DNA of 64,000 nucleotides from Orientallactaga sibirica (GCA_036365145.1 JAEOAD010000029.1:26141001-26205000); one strand, 5' to 3'. Shown: positions 11,695 through 22,465, counted from the stretch's first letter. Numbers and translations: made by a program. Notes: generated by a model from the sequence alone, not told the origin.

Positions 11695-11830
11695 TATATA
11701 TATCCAGAAGTGGTAGCTTATATGGTAGTTCCAGTTGTAGTTTTTTGAGAAATTTCCATACTGATTTCCATAATAGCTGTACAAGTTTACTATTTTTAGG
11801 AGTTTGAGTAGCTAGGAGAGTTGGGCATTG
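11420..11830 (-). mobile_element. L1 ORF2 3'-end remnant, reverse strand
   Basis: The segment GTGTATATGTACCACATTTTC, TTGATAGACATCTAAACTGG and CTGATTTCCATAATAGCTGT is the reverse complement of the end of L1 ORF2, the reverse-transcriptase/endonuclease protein. It is interrupted by a (CA)n microsatellite at about 11663-11693 and by stops and frameshifts, so it is dead. Confidence 0.7.
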
Positions 11831-12189
11831 GGAGTTACCAGGATAATTAAGGTTGACATACTTAATCCTTATTCTTTTTAACATTTCTCCCCACCTCCAA
11901 GCATCCACAAAATCTATACACATTTTTTCTAGCTCAATTTGTATTGAAAATAACTTTTTATCATAGTCCAGGGCATGATATTACATAATGAGGCCCCTAC
12001 TTGCTGACAGATAGCAAGTATATCTTCCTTATGTTATTATGTGTTCATTTGTTTACTACTCTGGCATCCAAAAATCCCAAAGAATGTTGAAAATCACATT
12101 CGATATATTGACATTTTGCTCAAAAGTATATAAAAATATCTTTATATGTTTTGTTGAATTCCAAAAATATATAATTAAGGAAAGCATTT
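11831..12189. other. AT-rich unique stretch
   Basis: No repeat or gene is recognised. It could be older L1 sequence continuing from upstream. Confidence 0.35.
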
Positions 12190-12425
12190 ATTTTTAATGT
12201 TTTTATTTATTTATTACAGTGAGAGACAGGCAGAGAGAGAGAGAAAATCAGACTGGGAAAGAGAGTGAGTATGGGCACGTCACAGCCTCCTGTCACTGCA
12301 AACAAACTCCAGACACCTACGCCACTTAGCGCATCTGGCTTTATCTGAGTACTAGGTTAGCAAACCCAGGACATCAGGCCTTGCAAGCAAGTGCCTTTAA
12401 ACCACTGTGCCATCCCTCCATTCCC
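12190..12425 (-). mobile_element. tRNA-derived SINE S1, diverged, reverse strand
   Basis: Features in reverse are the T-rich tail, the GAGA tract, TCACTGCAAACAAACTCCAGA, GCATCTGGCTTTA and the degraded head CACTGTGCCATCCCTCCA. Many substitutions indicate an older copy. Confidence 0.8.
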
Positions 12426-12547
12426 AAGTAAGGTAATTCTACAAGTGCCTTCAGCTGAAAAGGAGTTGAGAAATTAAGCAATTCTTTCACTTTGCCACAG
12501 GAAAAATGGAATGTGAACATAGTTAGCAGAACGTTACATGAAGGTAT

Positions 12548-13320
12548 CAGTTTCTTTTCTCCTTACTTTGATAAATACCTGACCAAAGCAACTTAGGGAA
12601 AGAAGGGGTTGTTTGTGTTCACAGTTTGAGAATACAGTTCTTCATTGTTGGGCCCTAAGAGGTCCGGGCGCGAGCCCCAGTGGAACTTCCTGAGCCTGGC
12701 TAGAGTTTAGCCACCTGTCTTTGGCCTATTACTCCCGCTTAGGAGTGACTCAGCAAGACCTAAGCCAAAACTGCCTCCGCCCAGCTACTGCTAACGTGGT
12801 GAAATACTATTGGCCCCTACACCTTTATCCCATCCTGAGACCCCCACCCTCTTTCTCAATGCTATATAAACACCTTCCTACTACAATAAAACAAGATCCT
12901 GCTTTGACAAGACTCCCGACGCAGTGTGTTTTTCTCTCCGGTACCTTGGAGGAGGGGATCTGGATCGCCAACATTCACCATCCCACTCAGCCCCAAGAAG
13001 GGACCGGCTGGACCGGCTCCTTCTTCAGCCCTACCTGCCGGAGGACCGGGCACTTCATGACAGGGAAGGCAAGACCTTGAAGCAGCTGCTCACGTTGCAT
13101 ACACAGTCAGGAAGCAGAGAGAGTTGAACACTGGTATCCACCTTGATTTCTCTTTATTCAGTCCAGGACCCCAGCCCATAGGCTAGTGCTGCTTACAATC
13201 ACAGTGGGTCTTCCTCCTCAGTTAAACCTCTTTGAAGACATGTTCATAGACGCAGTCAGAAGTATGTTTGTATGGTAATTTCACATCCAGTCAAGTTGAC
13301 CATGAAGAGTAACCATTATA
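12548..13320 (-). mobile_element. M3-type LTR split by E1 solo LTR
   Basis: The left part (to 12645) reads TTTCTCCTTACTTTGATAAA, CCTGACCAAAGCAACTTAGG, GAATACAGTTCTTCAT. The right part (13053 onward) reads CAGTCAGGAAGCAGAGAGAG, CAGTGGGTCTTCCTCCTCAG and CAGTCAAGTTGACCATGAAG. Together they match the LTR at 10311-10651 in the same orientation. Confidence 0.7.
12646..13052 (+). mobile_element. Solo LTR, ERV2-like family E1
   Basis: This 407-bp element begins TGTTGGGCCC and ends GGACCGGGCA. A perfect 6-bp duplication CTTCAT flanks it (12640-12645 and 13053-13058). It aligns with the 2438-2877 LTR through GTGACTCAGCA, GAAATACTATTG, CTACCTGCCGG and similar strings. A TATATAAA box lies at 12863-12870 and AATAAA at 12885-12890. 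No internal proviral sequence remains. Confidence 0.87.
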
Positions 13321-13576
13321 AATGTCAGAGGTGATATTAGACCTTTTGCTTCTTCACAGAACAGAGTTTGTGACTTGTCACAACTGGTCACAATTCAATG
13401 CTTCTTGCTGTGTACTGATTGCTCTAAGCATATGACTCAGACTCCTGGATCACACTCTCAGCATTTGTCGGCCTGGGGTTAAGAATCTCAACTGATTCAT
13501 TTCCTTTTCTCCCAGTTGTGACTTCAATGATTGCAGGAGTGTGGAAATATGTACTTCCTACCAAAAAGGCAGAGTC

Positions 13577-13724
13577 TGGCCTGGAGGGATGGCTTAGCAG
13601 TTAAGGCGTTTGCCTGCAAAGCCAAAGGACCCAGGTTCAATTCCCAGGACCCACGTTAGCCAGATGCACAAGGGGACACACATGTTTGGAGTTCATTTGC
13701 AGTAGCTGGAGGTTCTGGTGTGCC

Positions 13725-13760
<36 letters not shown>

Positions 13761-13783
13761 TAAATAAAAACTTAAACATTTTT
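13577..13783 (+). mobile_element. tRNA-derived SINE S1
   Basis: Head CTGGAGGGATGGCTTAGCAG, B box GGTTCAATTCC, middle AGCCAGATGCACAAGGGGAC, (CT)n at about 13729-13755 and an AATAAATAAAAA tail. A perfect 14-bp duplication AAAAAGGCAGAGTC flanks it (13563-13576 and 13784-13797). Confidence 0.93.
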
Positions 13784-14043
13784 AAAAAGGCAGAGTCAAC
13801 CTTACTACCAAAGATAACCTAAATCTTATGATTTTTCAAAAATGAAAAAAAACCCTATAAGACTTCTTTGCTAGAGTGTCATAGGACCCTAAAGTGCACT
13901 GCCTATAACTGACAGCAGCTGACAGGCTTGCACATTGTACAGAGACCCTTTGTCCAGCTCGGCTGGCAGTGCAGCAGCCTTCAGTGCACAATGAGAACCA
14001 CTTGCTGAGAAATCTTCACCCTGCTCCTGCTGAGAGAAACATT

Positions 14044-14325
14044 CACATGTATGAAAGGTACAGGGAGTCCTCAAGAGCAGTAGAGAGGGTGACATGTACA
14101 AGAGGTACAGGGAATCCTCAAGGGCAGTAGAGAGGGTGACATGTATGAGAGGTATGCAGAGTCCTCAAGGGCAGTAGAAAGGATGACATGTACAAGAGGT
14201 ACAGGGAGTCCTCAAGGGCAGTAGAGAGGGTGACATGTATGACAGGTATGCAGAGTCCTCAAGGGCAGTAGAAAGGATGACATGTACAAGAGGTACAGGG
14301 AGTCCTTAAGGGCAGTAGACAGTTA
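14044..14325. repeat. 47-bp minisatellite, six units, two-unit alternation
   Basis: Units start at 14044, 14091, 14138, 14185, 14232 and 14279, exactly 47 bp apart. From the second unit on, two types alternate: A (GACATGTACAAGAGGTACAG, ending GAGAGGGT) and B (GACATGTATGAGAGGTATGC, ending GAAAGGAT). This gives a 94-bp higher-order period. Because 47 is not a multiple of three, it does not encode a protein repeat. Confidence 0.95.
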
Positions 14326-16279
14326 ATGTTGAGAGCGCTTCATCAGGCCAAGAAGCCAGAGCTAGAGCATAAGGGAGGGATGAAGGGGCAGAAGACAGGT
14401 ATATGAAAGTAGAAAGAACCACAACCCTAGGACCGAGGCCCCAGTTTTGTTGACATTCTGGCCACAAAAAGCCTCGGAATCACTGGTCACTACATACTCT
14501 CTTGCCTTCCCAACTGTGGAATGTCTAGGATGTCAGAGTCAAGCTCCAGGTTCGCATCTTCTGTCAGCTTCCGGGAGAAAGTACCTGAACAGTATCTTAA
14601 GAGTGCTGCCAGGCCTTCAAGGACTCAGCTTACAATTCTGGCCTTAGGAAATTTGGATAATGACTTCCAGACAAAAAGGAAAGTGATGGCCACCCAGGAT
14701 TCGATTAAAATAAGGTCTGAGAGATGCATAGACCATGTTAGAAAGAGAAGAGAGCTGAATGGGCCAACAAAACAACATACTCTCACCTTGACAATTTCCT
14801 TAGAAAACTTCTTCAGCGAAAGGATAATAAAGGAAATGAGCTGAGACCCATCATCACTTAAAAATCAGATCATGTCCTGTTGGGAACATGAAGTTCCCTA
14901 GGGGGGGTCCTCTCCATCTTGAGAAGCAGTGACATTCTAAGGGGATGAACAGAGTTCTTTGGTGAAGAAGATGCCCAAAATGGTGGAGCAAATTGTGAAA
15001 TGCCACTAATAGCTAGCAATGCCTATGCACAAAGCAGCCAGTCCTCTATGAGAGCCCCCACCCTCCACAGGGTCTCACCTCAGGCATATCCACAGTTCAT
15101 TCTCCTCTTGATCTCCTTAGTAAGCTATGGATTTGCTTCCTACACAGTCCATAATACTTTTCACCTTACTGGGCACTTTAACTGGAACATTTCCTTCAGT
15201 TTTTCTTTGCTCCACCCAGCTCTAGCCCTCAAGCCAAGCTGGATAACTAAGCCACTGTGAACCCAGGAGGGCCATCCAGACAGGGGAAAAAGCACTGGGA
15301 CAGGAAATGAGTACAACTAAGAAAAGTGTGAACCATCAGAAATCCAAGCCAGATATAAGAATCCTAAGAATCAGATTGGATTAATCAGAGTGGAAACCTA
15401 TTGTCCTCAAGGCCAAGGCCTGGACCATGCAAGACTAGGAAAGAGCCTGCCAAGCAGGACCAGCACACAGAAGCAACCAGTGCTCATTATGCAGCGTGGA
15501 CCTGTCTACTCAACTCCATTTCCACTTCTCTGACTGCACAGTCCCAATACTTAGGATAGGATTCTGATACTCACGTGTCTGTTCCATTACACCAATTTAG
15601 CAATTAAAAGAAATTAAATGCTAGGGCTTTTGTATTTGAAGTAGTTAGAAGCCTGACTGATTTTACTTCCAATTGTTTTGATGCTATATATGCATAAACA
15701 AGGGCAATAATAATGTAATATTAAGCAAGCATCTATCAATCATGGAGGTCACCATAAACCAATCAAAATGAGTGCTGGTTGGTACCCTGCTGTGGTACAT
15801 CCAGCTAGTTAAATACCACCCTGGGTATGGACTCTGAGGAAAGTCCTTTTGAATGCTGATTATTCATTATGCATTGTCACAGAAATTTATAACAGACATA
15901 TTTCAAGAAATAATACTTTAGTAATTTTCCTTGACAATAATAATAATCATAATTATTATACTAACTAGGGGCCAGTAGGATAATTATAGCTGAAGTACCC
16001 ATGGATTAGTGGGTTTAATGTTTCTTTTTTAATAGGTCTCCACAAAAAGAGTATTTGAAATATAAAACTTGTGTGTTTGAGAGAGTAAGTGCCATAAGTG
16101 AGTGAAAAATGCTACTTATTTTAGATGTGGGAACTATAAACCCTTACATGTTCTGAAGAAAGTGGTGAAATTGAAGCAAGCAGGAGTGAGGCCTTCTGTC
16201 TTAACAAGACACCTTGGTGGGCATTTTGGCAGTGAAAGTGAGTGTCATGTTGTGCTGAAAAGAGTGGACACAGAAAGAA
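14326..16279. other. Unique stretch, nothing recognised
   Basis: The block includes a 107-codon forward frame at 14521-14844 and an 86-codon frame at 15000-15260. Neither shows a domain, and I do not call them genes. The part after about 15600 is AT-rich with TAATAATAATC strings. Confidence 0.4.
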
Positions 16280-16470
16280 AATGGAGAGATAGTTTAGCGG
16301 TTAAGGTGCTTACCTGCAAATCCAAAGGACCCAGGTTCAATTCCCAACCCACATAAGTCAGATACACAAGGTGTCTGGAGTTAGTTTGCAGCAGCTAGAG
16401 GCCCTGGTATGTCCATTCTCTCTCTTCCCCTTTCCCTCCCTACCTCTCAAATAAATAATAAAAAACAAAG
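16280..16470 (+). mobile_element. tRNA-derived SINE S1, with internal deletion
   Basis: Head ATGGAGAGATAGTTTAGCGG, B box GGTTCAATTCC, middle CAGATACACAAGGTGTCTGG (shortened), CT tract and AATAAATAATAAAAAAC tail. Confidence 0.85.
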
Positions 16471-16519
16471 AAAGAGGATAAACCACAGTGAGTCCTAAGA
16501 ATAGGGTTTGAACAGCCAT

Positions 16520-16860
16520 TGTGGTTTGCATATGCAATGTCCCCACAGCCTCATGTGTTTGTGATTAACCCTCAATCTCCAGCTGGTAGAGCCTTTGAAA
16601 GGTGGAAAACTGCTGGGGGAAGTGTGATGGCATTGATATTGTCATTATCTTAGGAGGTCAGTGATGGTGAGAATGAGTTTGTTACATGCTGACCCTCCTC
16701 TCTGGACACGTCCTGGCACATGTGTGCTCGTTCACCCTTCTGCCTTGTTACAATGCAGCAGGAAAGCCCTCAGCAGGTACAGACACCACGCTCACAGACT
16801 TCTCAACCTCAAGAACCATGAGCCAAATAGTTTCTATCCATAGTTTCTATTGATTACTAT
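16520..16860 (+). mobile_element. MaLR LTR, ORR1-like (M2), diverged
   Basis: It starts TGTGGTTTGCATATGCAATG with TGTCCCCACAGCCTCATGTG, followed by CCAGCTGGTAGAGCCTTTGA, the conserved ORR1-type 5' region. The 3' half (CTTCTCAACCTCAAGAACCA, TGAGCCAAATAG) is degraded and lacks an intact AATAAA. Confidence 0.65.
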
Positions 16861-16984
16861 TTACCCACTTTCAAATATTCTGCTATACCAGACCAAAGTG
16901 AACTATGATATGAGCTAATTATGGATCCATTTCAGAGCTATGTTAGGCCAGACTCTGGGGAACACAGCTAACAAGATAATGACA

Positions 16985-17235
16985 TGGATGGATGGATGGA
17001 TGGATACAGAGAGAAACTGCACCCTTCCTCATTTTTGTTCTGTTCCTGCCCTCAACTTATTGGATGCTGTTCACCCACACTTGTGAGGGTGATCTTTCCT
17101 CAGTCCACTGATTCAATGATCTCTTCTGGACTTAGTCTCAAAAACACACCAGAAATAATGTTTTTCCATCTGATGTTCATCATCTAGCCATCCCTTATTC
17201 CTGTCAACTTGACATATAAAAGTAACCATCACTGG
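16985..17235 (-). mobile_element. M3-like LTR remnant beginning in a (GGAT)n tract
   Basis: The (GGAT)n microsatellite is at 16985-17004. The sequence then reads TGCCCTCAACTTATTGGATG, CTCAGTCCACTGATTCAATG, AACACACCAGAAATAATG and CTGTCAACTTGACATATAAA, the reverse of an LTR starting TGTGATGGTTA. Confidence 0.55.
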
Positions 17236-17912
17236 AGCAGATATGAAAGAAGTATAACTTCTCTCTAATTGTGCTGAACCATGGAAAGGGATTCAGGCCC
17301 AAGGGAAAAAGAGAAAGAAACAGAGAGAAAGAATACACCCAATGGCACTTAGGTGGTATAAAGTAGCCCAAACAGCAGCTAGAAGAGAAATCTGAATCTA
17401 ACAAAGGGAGGTTTTCAAATGCTTATCAAAAGACATTCTTTCACTGAGAAACTTTTACAGAATTCAATCACACCCTTAAAAAAAATGGAAGCAAAGTAAT
17501 CACTAGAAAGAAAACGAAAACTTCCTGCACCCACATGATAAGATATCATGGCTCTCCAGGAAGACAAGAAATCCCTGGCCCATAGAATTCTAATGCTGAC
17601 AGCCAGCCATCAAAGTGGCTGACAAAACCCTGGTAAGTGGCACATACTAACTGTGTACATAAAGGAAAAGTGCATGACAGCCTCCAGTGAAAGAAAAACA
17701 GACATGAAGATGAGACTTCACTAGGGTGCAATGTCAAAACTATAGCTACAGCTGCCTCAAGTTCTCTGTTACCTGCAAGACTTCTTTCTGGAAGCTGGTT
17801 TTGTAAACAAAAAGATAAAGAAAAGAACTGGGCTTGTTGGTACAAGAGAAGAAAAACTCTGTGGTTGAGGAGGGCATGCACATGTGTTGATAAGGTTTTA
17901 ATACATAATGTC
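17236..17912. other. Unique stretch, nothing recognised
   Basis: No named repeat or gene is visible. Open frames on the minus strand are fragmentary and extend into the neighbouring SINE. Confidence 0.4.
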
Positions 17913-17913
17913 A

Positions 17914-18172
17914 GGGGCTGGAGAGATGGCTTAATGGTTAAGGAATTTGACTGCAAAGCCAAAGGACCTCGGTTTGATTCCCCATAACCCATGTAATCCA
18001 GATGTACAAGGTGGCATATACATCTGGAGTTCATTTGCAGTGGCTGGAGGCCCTGGCATGCTCATATTCTCTCTCACACGCATATGCACTCTCTCTCGCT
18101 CTGTGTGTGTGTTCCTCTCTTTTTCTTGCTCTCTCAAATAAATAAAATTTAAAAAGATTTTTTTTTTAAAAA
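17914..18172 (+). mobile_element. tRNA-derived SINE S1, first of a tandem pair
   Basis: Head GGGGCTGGAGAGATGGCTTA, B box GGTTTGATTCC, middle ATCCAGATGTACAAGGTGGC, an expanded CT/GT tract and a tail AATAAATAAAATTTAAAAAG. AATGTCAGG flanks it on both sides. Confidence 0.9.
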
Positions 18173-18182
18173 TGTAATGTCA

Positions 18183-18390
18183 GGGCTGGAGAGAGATAAC
18201 TTAGCAGTTAAGACACTTGCCTGTAAAGCCTAATGACCTGGTTCAGTTCCCCCAGTATCCACTCAAAACCAGATGCACAAGATGACACATTCATCGGAAG
18301 TTTATTTTCACTGGCTAGAGGCCCTGGTGCACCCATTCATATTCTCTCTCTGTGTGTTCCCTCTCTACTTATAAATATTTTTAAATGTAA
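18183..18390 (+). mobile_element. tRNA-derived SINE S1, second of a tandem pair
   Basis: Directly follows the first copy after the shared AATGTCAGG. Head GGGCTGGAGAGAGATAACTT, diverged middle CCAGATGCACAAGATGACAC. It lacks a long A-rich tail. Confidence 0.85.
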
Positions 18391-18904
18391 GATGTTATGA
18401 ATGAGCCATATGGAAACCCACTTCGTTTTTAAAACTAATGATATGAAATGTCTTCCACAGGTTCAAGTAATAAATGCTTGGTCTCCATCTAGTGCTGCTA
18501 TTAGGGGTAATAGTGGGAGCTTTGAGGAGGTGTTAAAGGTACAGATCTGAGTCTGGATGACACTGGCTGAGATCTCCAGGCTTTTGTGTCCTGGAACAAA
18601 AGGATTCATCCAGTGATTTAAAGAGAAACAGTTTATTAAGAAAGACAAAGGCATTCATGAGAATTGAAGTGAGCTAGTGAACTGAGATAGGACCAAGACT
18701 CAATAGCGTCTTCTGAAGGGAGCCCTGTCTCTTTGTAGGACATTTACATAGTATCAACTTCATCATTCAAAGATTTCAGGGCTGTTTCAGCACAAGCTCT
18801 ATCTTGTTACATGTAGCCCTGGAAGGGAAGGGTTTTCAGTTCTCTTCTAACAGGCCTCTTGTATATATTATATATGGTATATGTTCATATATGGTATGTA
18901 TTCA
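18391..18904. other. Unique stretch ending in TA-rich sequence
   Basis: No gene or clear repeat. The TATATATTATATATGG region at 18862-18900 is the insertion target of the next LTR. Confidence 0.4.
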
Positions 18905-19320
18905 TGCCCCGGCCAGCGGGGCTTCAACGGGAGCAAGGACCCTAGAGAACCTGAAATGAAAGGGACAAGAGACACAAGGAACCGACAGCAAGACAAAGTT
19001 CTGATCAAGCTGTGAGTTTTATTAATCCCAGGGTGCCTTTTATACAGCAGAACAGGGAAGTTTGTCAACAGTTTTAGTATTGCTACAGTTCCAAATACCA
19101 CAGGTCAAAGACCCCAAAGCCAGAAGATGTTTCACAGGATAAGGATCCAGCCCTAAAACCACAAGATAACGACTTCCTCAATCTCTGTGGGTCATTGTTC
19201 TTTGTCTGTGCATGGGTTAATAGATAACTGCAAACCTTGCGACTTCCCAGAACAGATCAATGGAGTCACTACTCAAGATGTAGGCACTTTTGGTTACCTA
19301 GTGCCCAATGGTTCCCGACA
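18905..19320 (-). mobile_element. Solo LTR, ERV2-like family E2, reverse strand
   Basis: This 416-bp element reads in reverse from TGTCGGGAACCATTGGGCAC to GGCCGGGGCA, giving TG...CA ends. A perfect 6-bp duplication TATTCA flanks it (18899-18904 and 19321-19326). On its own strand it has a TATAAAA box (19038-19044) followed by AATAAA (19018-19023). It is not the same family as the two E1 LTRs. No internal retroviral sequence is present. Confidence 0.87.
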
Positions 19321-19326
19321 TATTCA

Positions 19327-20399
19327 TATATATTCTCATATATAGTATGTGAATATTAATCTTGATGCCTCTGGAATCTCTCCCTCAAACCTATTTCTTA
19401 TTCTCTTACCTAAGTATGACTCTAACTAGAGGAAGTGAGTCACTGAGGGTGTGTTTCTGAAGGGTGTATCTCTCCTTGGTCCTTTCCAGTCTGCCATGAG
19501 GTGAAGATTCTCTTCCACCACACTAGCCCATGGCAATTATCTTCCGCTCAAACACAGGACCAAGTAACCAGACTGAACCATCTAAAACCCTGAACAGAAG
19601 AATCTTTCCTCCATTCGGTTGTTTATGTTAGGCTGCCTGGCACAGTGATAGGAAAGTACCTAAGGCATACACACAAAATGAAATGTAGAAGCACTTAAAT
19701 ATGTGGCACGAGAATGTTTTCCCTGGGGAGACACAAACACGTGTCTTCTCCTCAGATAGGGCACAGGTGACAAACCAAAGGAAGATTACCCAAGCCAATT
19801 TTGGTACAGCAATGAGTTCATTAGGTTTGCTTACAGAGCAGGGTGAGGAGTTGCTTACAGGAGCATTGGATGACTCAAAGGCTTCACCAAAAGCCCACTC
19901 CAGCCTAGGTAATAATTCACAGCAGGTGCAACTCTGGAGCTCACTGCACAACCTGCAGGCAGCTCAGTCAGTCCCCAGCACACTACAGCACTTGCAGGAA
20001 GCTCAGTGGAAAGTCTCATCCCCAAGCTATTGTTTTCGTCTTATATAATAGCCTTAAGGCAGGATCTTGCAACCTTTTCCTAGACTGACTGACTACATGA
20101 GTCTCCTGAGCTTCCTTCCTTGCCCCGGAACACAAGATTTTAATTCCTAATTAACATTGGTCGAAGTCTGCCCTTAATCATGCCTATAACCTTGAGGAGT
20201 GGTCCTGTGATCTTTTAAGTTTCAGGACTCACAGACTTGACTTTCTGAATGCCCAGAGCCGCCTACCTCTCTTCAGAGGGGAGTAATTCAATTCTGGGGA
20301 ATATGCTACACAACAAATGTTTTTAAATGGGAATGATGTTCCAGTTGGTCTCTAAGTTTTCCTTCTGCAGCTGTTGTATAAGTCGAGTGTCACTAATAT
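19327..20399. other. Unique or old-repeat stretch
   Basis: The part 19770-20010 (GATTACCCAAGCCAATTTTG, GGAGCTCACTGCACAACCTG) reads like an old rodent ERV-related repeat I cannot name. No gene is supported; the 115- and 107-codon frames overlap each other on opposite strands. Confidence 0.35.
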
Positions 20400-20640
20400 A
20401 TTCATTCATTTAGTCCTTCAGTTAACAGGTATTAGGCACCCAGTGTTTGCCCAGCACTCTCCTAGGAAGCATCTCCTAGTCATGCTTAATTTTCAGAACA
20501 CTCAAAGTTCAGATAAAAACTAGTGCTCAGTGAGATTAACTGCTCAATGTTGCAGCCGCTAAGTGATTAAAGATTTAGAGCCAGATCTCCTGATTCAGAG
20601 GACACCCACTTGCATGCAAAGGACTTTGTGCTTTAGCCTG
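20400..20640 (-). mobile_element. MIR-like SINE remnant
   Basis: The order TTCATTCATTTAGTCCTTCA, AGGCACCCAGTGTTTGCCCA, GCACTCTCCTAGG and CTAAGTGATTAAAG follows the reverse MIR/L2-type end. It is heavily diverged. Confidence 0.5.
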
Positions 20641-20985
20641 TAAGGCAGCAGTTCCTGACTTTTTTCAATTGATTCCAAATTCAAAATGTTTTCCATGGCC
20701 CCAGATCTTCCCAAGTACAAAGATTATATATTATATGTAGGAGCTCATTTAAGAAATGTTTGTTGAACGCCACCTGTGTGACATGAATACATTTTAATAT
20801 CGAGTTCTTAGTCTTGAGTTGCTCGTGAAGGAAATCATAAGCAAATTCTAAAACTAAGATGACACTACAGCACAGTGAATGAGCTTGAGTACTAGAAGGG
20901 CTAAAGATAGCACTGACCAATGTCACATGATGACTTCCACTCAGGGGTCAAGAGAGAAAGTTAGCCATGGAAAACAGTCATAGAA

Positions 20986-21069
20986 GGGCTGGGGCTATAG
21001 CTCAGGAGTGAGTGTGTTTGCCTAGCATATGCAAGGCTCTGTTTTGAGTCCCAGCCCTAAAAAAAAAAT
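20986..21069 (+). mobile_element. ID SINE
   Basis: GGGCTGGGGCTATAGCTCAG, GTTTGCCTAGCATATGCAAG and GAGTCCCAGCCCT followed by poly-A match the rodent ID (BC1-related) element, a tRNA-derived SINE with a single unit. Confidence 0.88.
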
Positions 21070-21146
21070 GAAATAAAATTGACAATCACAGAAAAGATGA
21101 CAATTAAAATTAGTCTTGATGGAAAACAAAACTTTCTAAATTGAAC

Positions 21147-21241
21147 AGAGAAAAAGAGAGAGAGAGAGAGAGAGGAAGGAAGGAAGGAAGGAAGGAAGGA
21201 AGGAAGGAAGAAGGAAGGAAGGAAGGAAGGAAGGAAGGGAG
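21147..21241. repeat. 95-bp uninterrupted purine tract, (GA)n then (GGAA)n
   Basis: Every base from 21147 to 21241 is A or G on the plus strand. It begins AGAGAAAAAGAG, continues as (AG)n and then (GGAA)n with one AAG interruption. Such mirror-rich polypurine tracts can form triplex DNA in vitro. Confidence 0.95.
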
Positions 21242-21877
21242 TTATTTTTGTCAAAGGCACTGAAGTATGAAACTCTGGGCTGCAGGAATCACAGAGCAGT
21301 GTTAGGGCTGAGACAAGGTGTGGATGCAAGATGAGAAACAAACACCCAAGGCTTACATGAGGAATCAAAGAGACATGTATGCAAATGTTCTGGCTTCCCT
21401 GGAACTTGCTCAAAAGACAGAAATCTTTGACTTCTCACTCCCTCACAGGGGCTCACATACATCCTAAGGAAATACTTGAACCTTTGCCACTACTGGTGCT
21501 TGAACATGTGCAAACATGTCTGAAATAACATCAGCAGGTAACAGATATAATAAGAGATGAATAATGATGTTTCTATCAGGAAAGGAAGAGGGTGGCCAAC
21601 CTAATCATCAGAGCCTGGACATGCGAGTGGAATGGGGCTCATCCAGCCATGGTGGGTAGCTATTCCTAGTCCTACCATACCTCAGGCCACCAGTTCAGCC
21701 CCAGCGATGTCTATAGCTCAATTCTATCTATAAAAGTATGCAAAAGGTTCTGTGGAAGCTTGTTTCAGTGAAATAGGATTAGACATTGGCTTTTTACCAT
21801 TTTATCTTTAATACTGCTTAGATGTTTTGCATATGATAATCTATGCATGAAGTGGCATTAAAAATTTGAAATACTTA
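21242..21877. other. Unique stretch, nothing recognised
   Basis: No repeat or gene is recognised. Sequence composition is ordinary. Confidence 0.4.
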
Positions 21878-22100
21878 TTCTTTCTTAAAATTTTTATCCA
21901 TTTATTTGCACATGTGTATGTGCATGTTTGCATGCAAGCCAAGGCCTCTTGCTGCTAAAAATGAATGCCAAACACTGAGCCACTGTTTGTGTCCAGCTTA
22001 CGTGGGTAGTTTGGTAATGGAAAACTTTGGAACTGAACCCAAGCCAGCAGCTTTGCAAGCAAGTGACTTTCTTTAACTTCTGAGCCATCTTTCCAGACCC
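21878..22100 (-). mobile_element. tRNA-derived SINE S1, old copy, reverse strand
   Basis: The order TTTATCCATTTATTTGCACA, CAGCTTACGTGGGTAG, TTTGCAAGCAAGTGAC and TGAGCCATCTTTCCAGACCC matches S1 in reverse with many substitutions and a replaced GA tract. Confidence 0.65.
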
Positions 22101-22171
22101 TAAAATATTGTGTCACTGAAATATTGAGGGTCCAAGGAACATCTCTATTGAATACCTCTGAGAAAAAAAGT

Positions 22172-22465
22172 GGGGGCCAGAGAGATGGTTCAGTCAGATT
22201 CCCAGAACCCAGAGTCCCAGAACCCATGGAAAATGCTGGACATGGTCATATAGCCCTGTAATCCTGCCACTGAGGAGGCAGACGGAGGATACCTGAGGGT
22301 CACTGGCTAGCTTGTCTAGCCAAATCAGTGAGTTCCAGGTTCAGCAAGAAACCTGTCTCACAGAATAAAGTAGAGGGAAACTGAAGACACACATACACAT
22401 ATACTTGCACCTGTGCAACATGCACCCACACAACCACATTCACACACACACAAAGGAGAACCATC
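22172..22465 (+). mobile_element. B4 SINE
   Basis: Head GGGGGCCAGAGAGATGGTTC with a shortened ID part, then TGTAATCCTGCCACTGAGGA, TCACTGGCTAGCTTGTCTAG, CCAGGTTCAGCAAGAAACCT and a CA-rich tail. Confidence 0.8.

Noticed and set aside
2438..13052. A provirus bounded by the two E1 LTRs as its 5' and 3' LTRs
   Set aside because: Each LTR has its own different target duplication (AAGCTC and CTTCAT), and the 9.8 kb between them is MaLR, SINE, L1 and unique host sequence with no retroviral genes. They are two independent solo LTRs.
14044..14325. CRISPR-like array
   Set aside because: The 47-bp units are contiguous without unique spacers, and the sequence context is mammalian. It is a minisatellite.
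17546..18034. 162-codon minus-strand open frame
   Set aside because: The N-terminal part (MNSRCICHLVHLDYMGYGESN...) is antisense translation of an S1 SINE; similar peptides occur at other S1 copies (25625, 60147).
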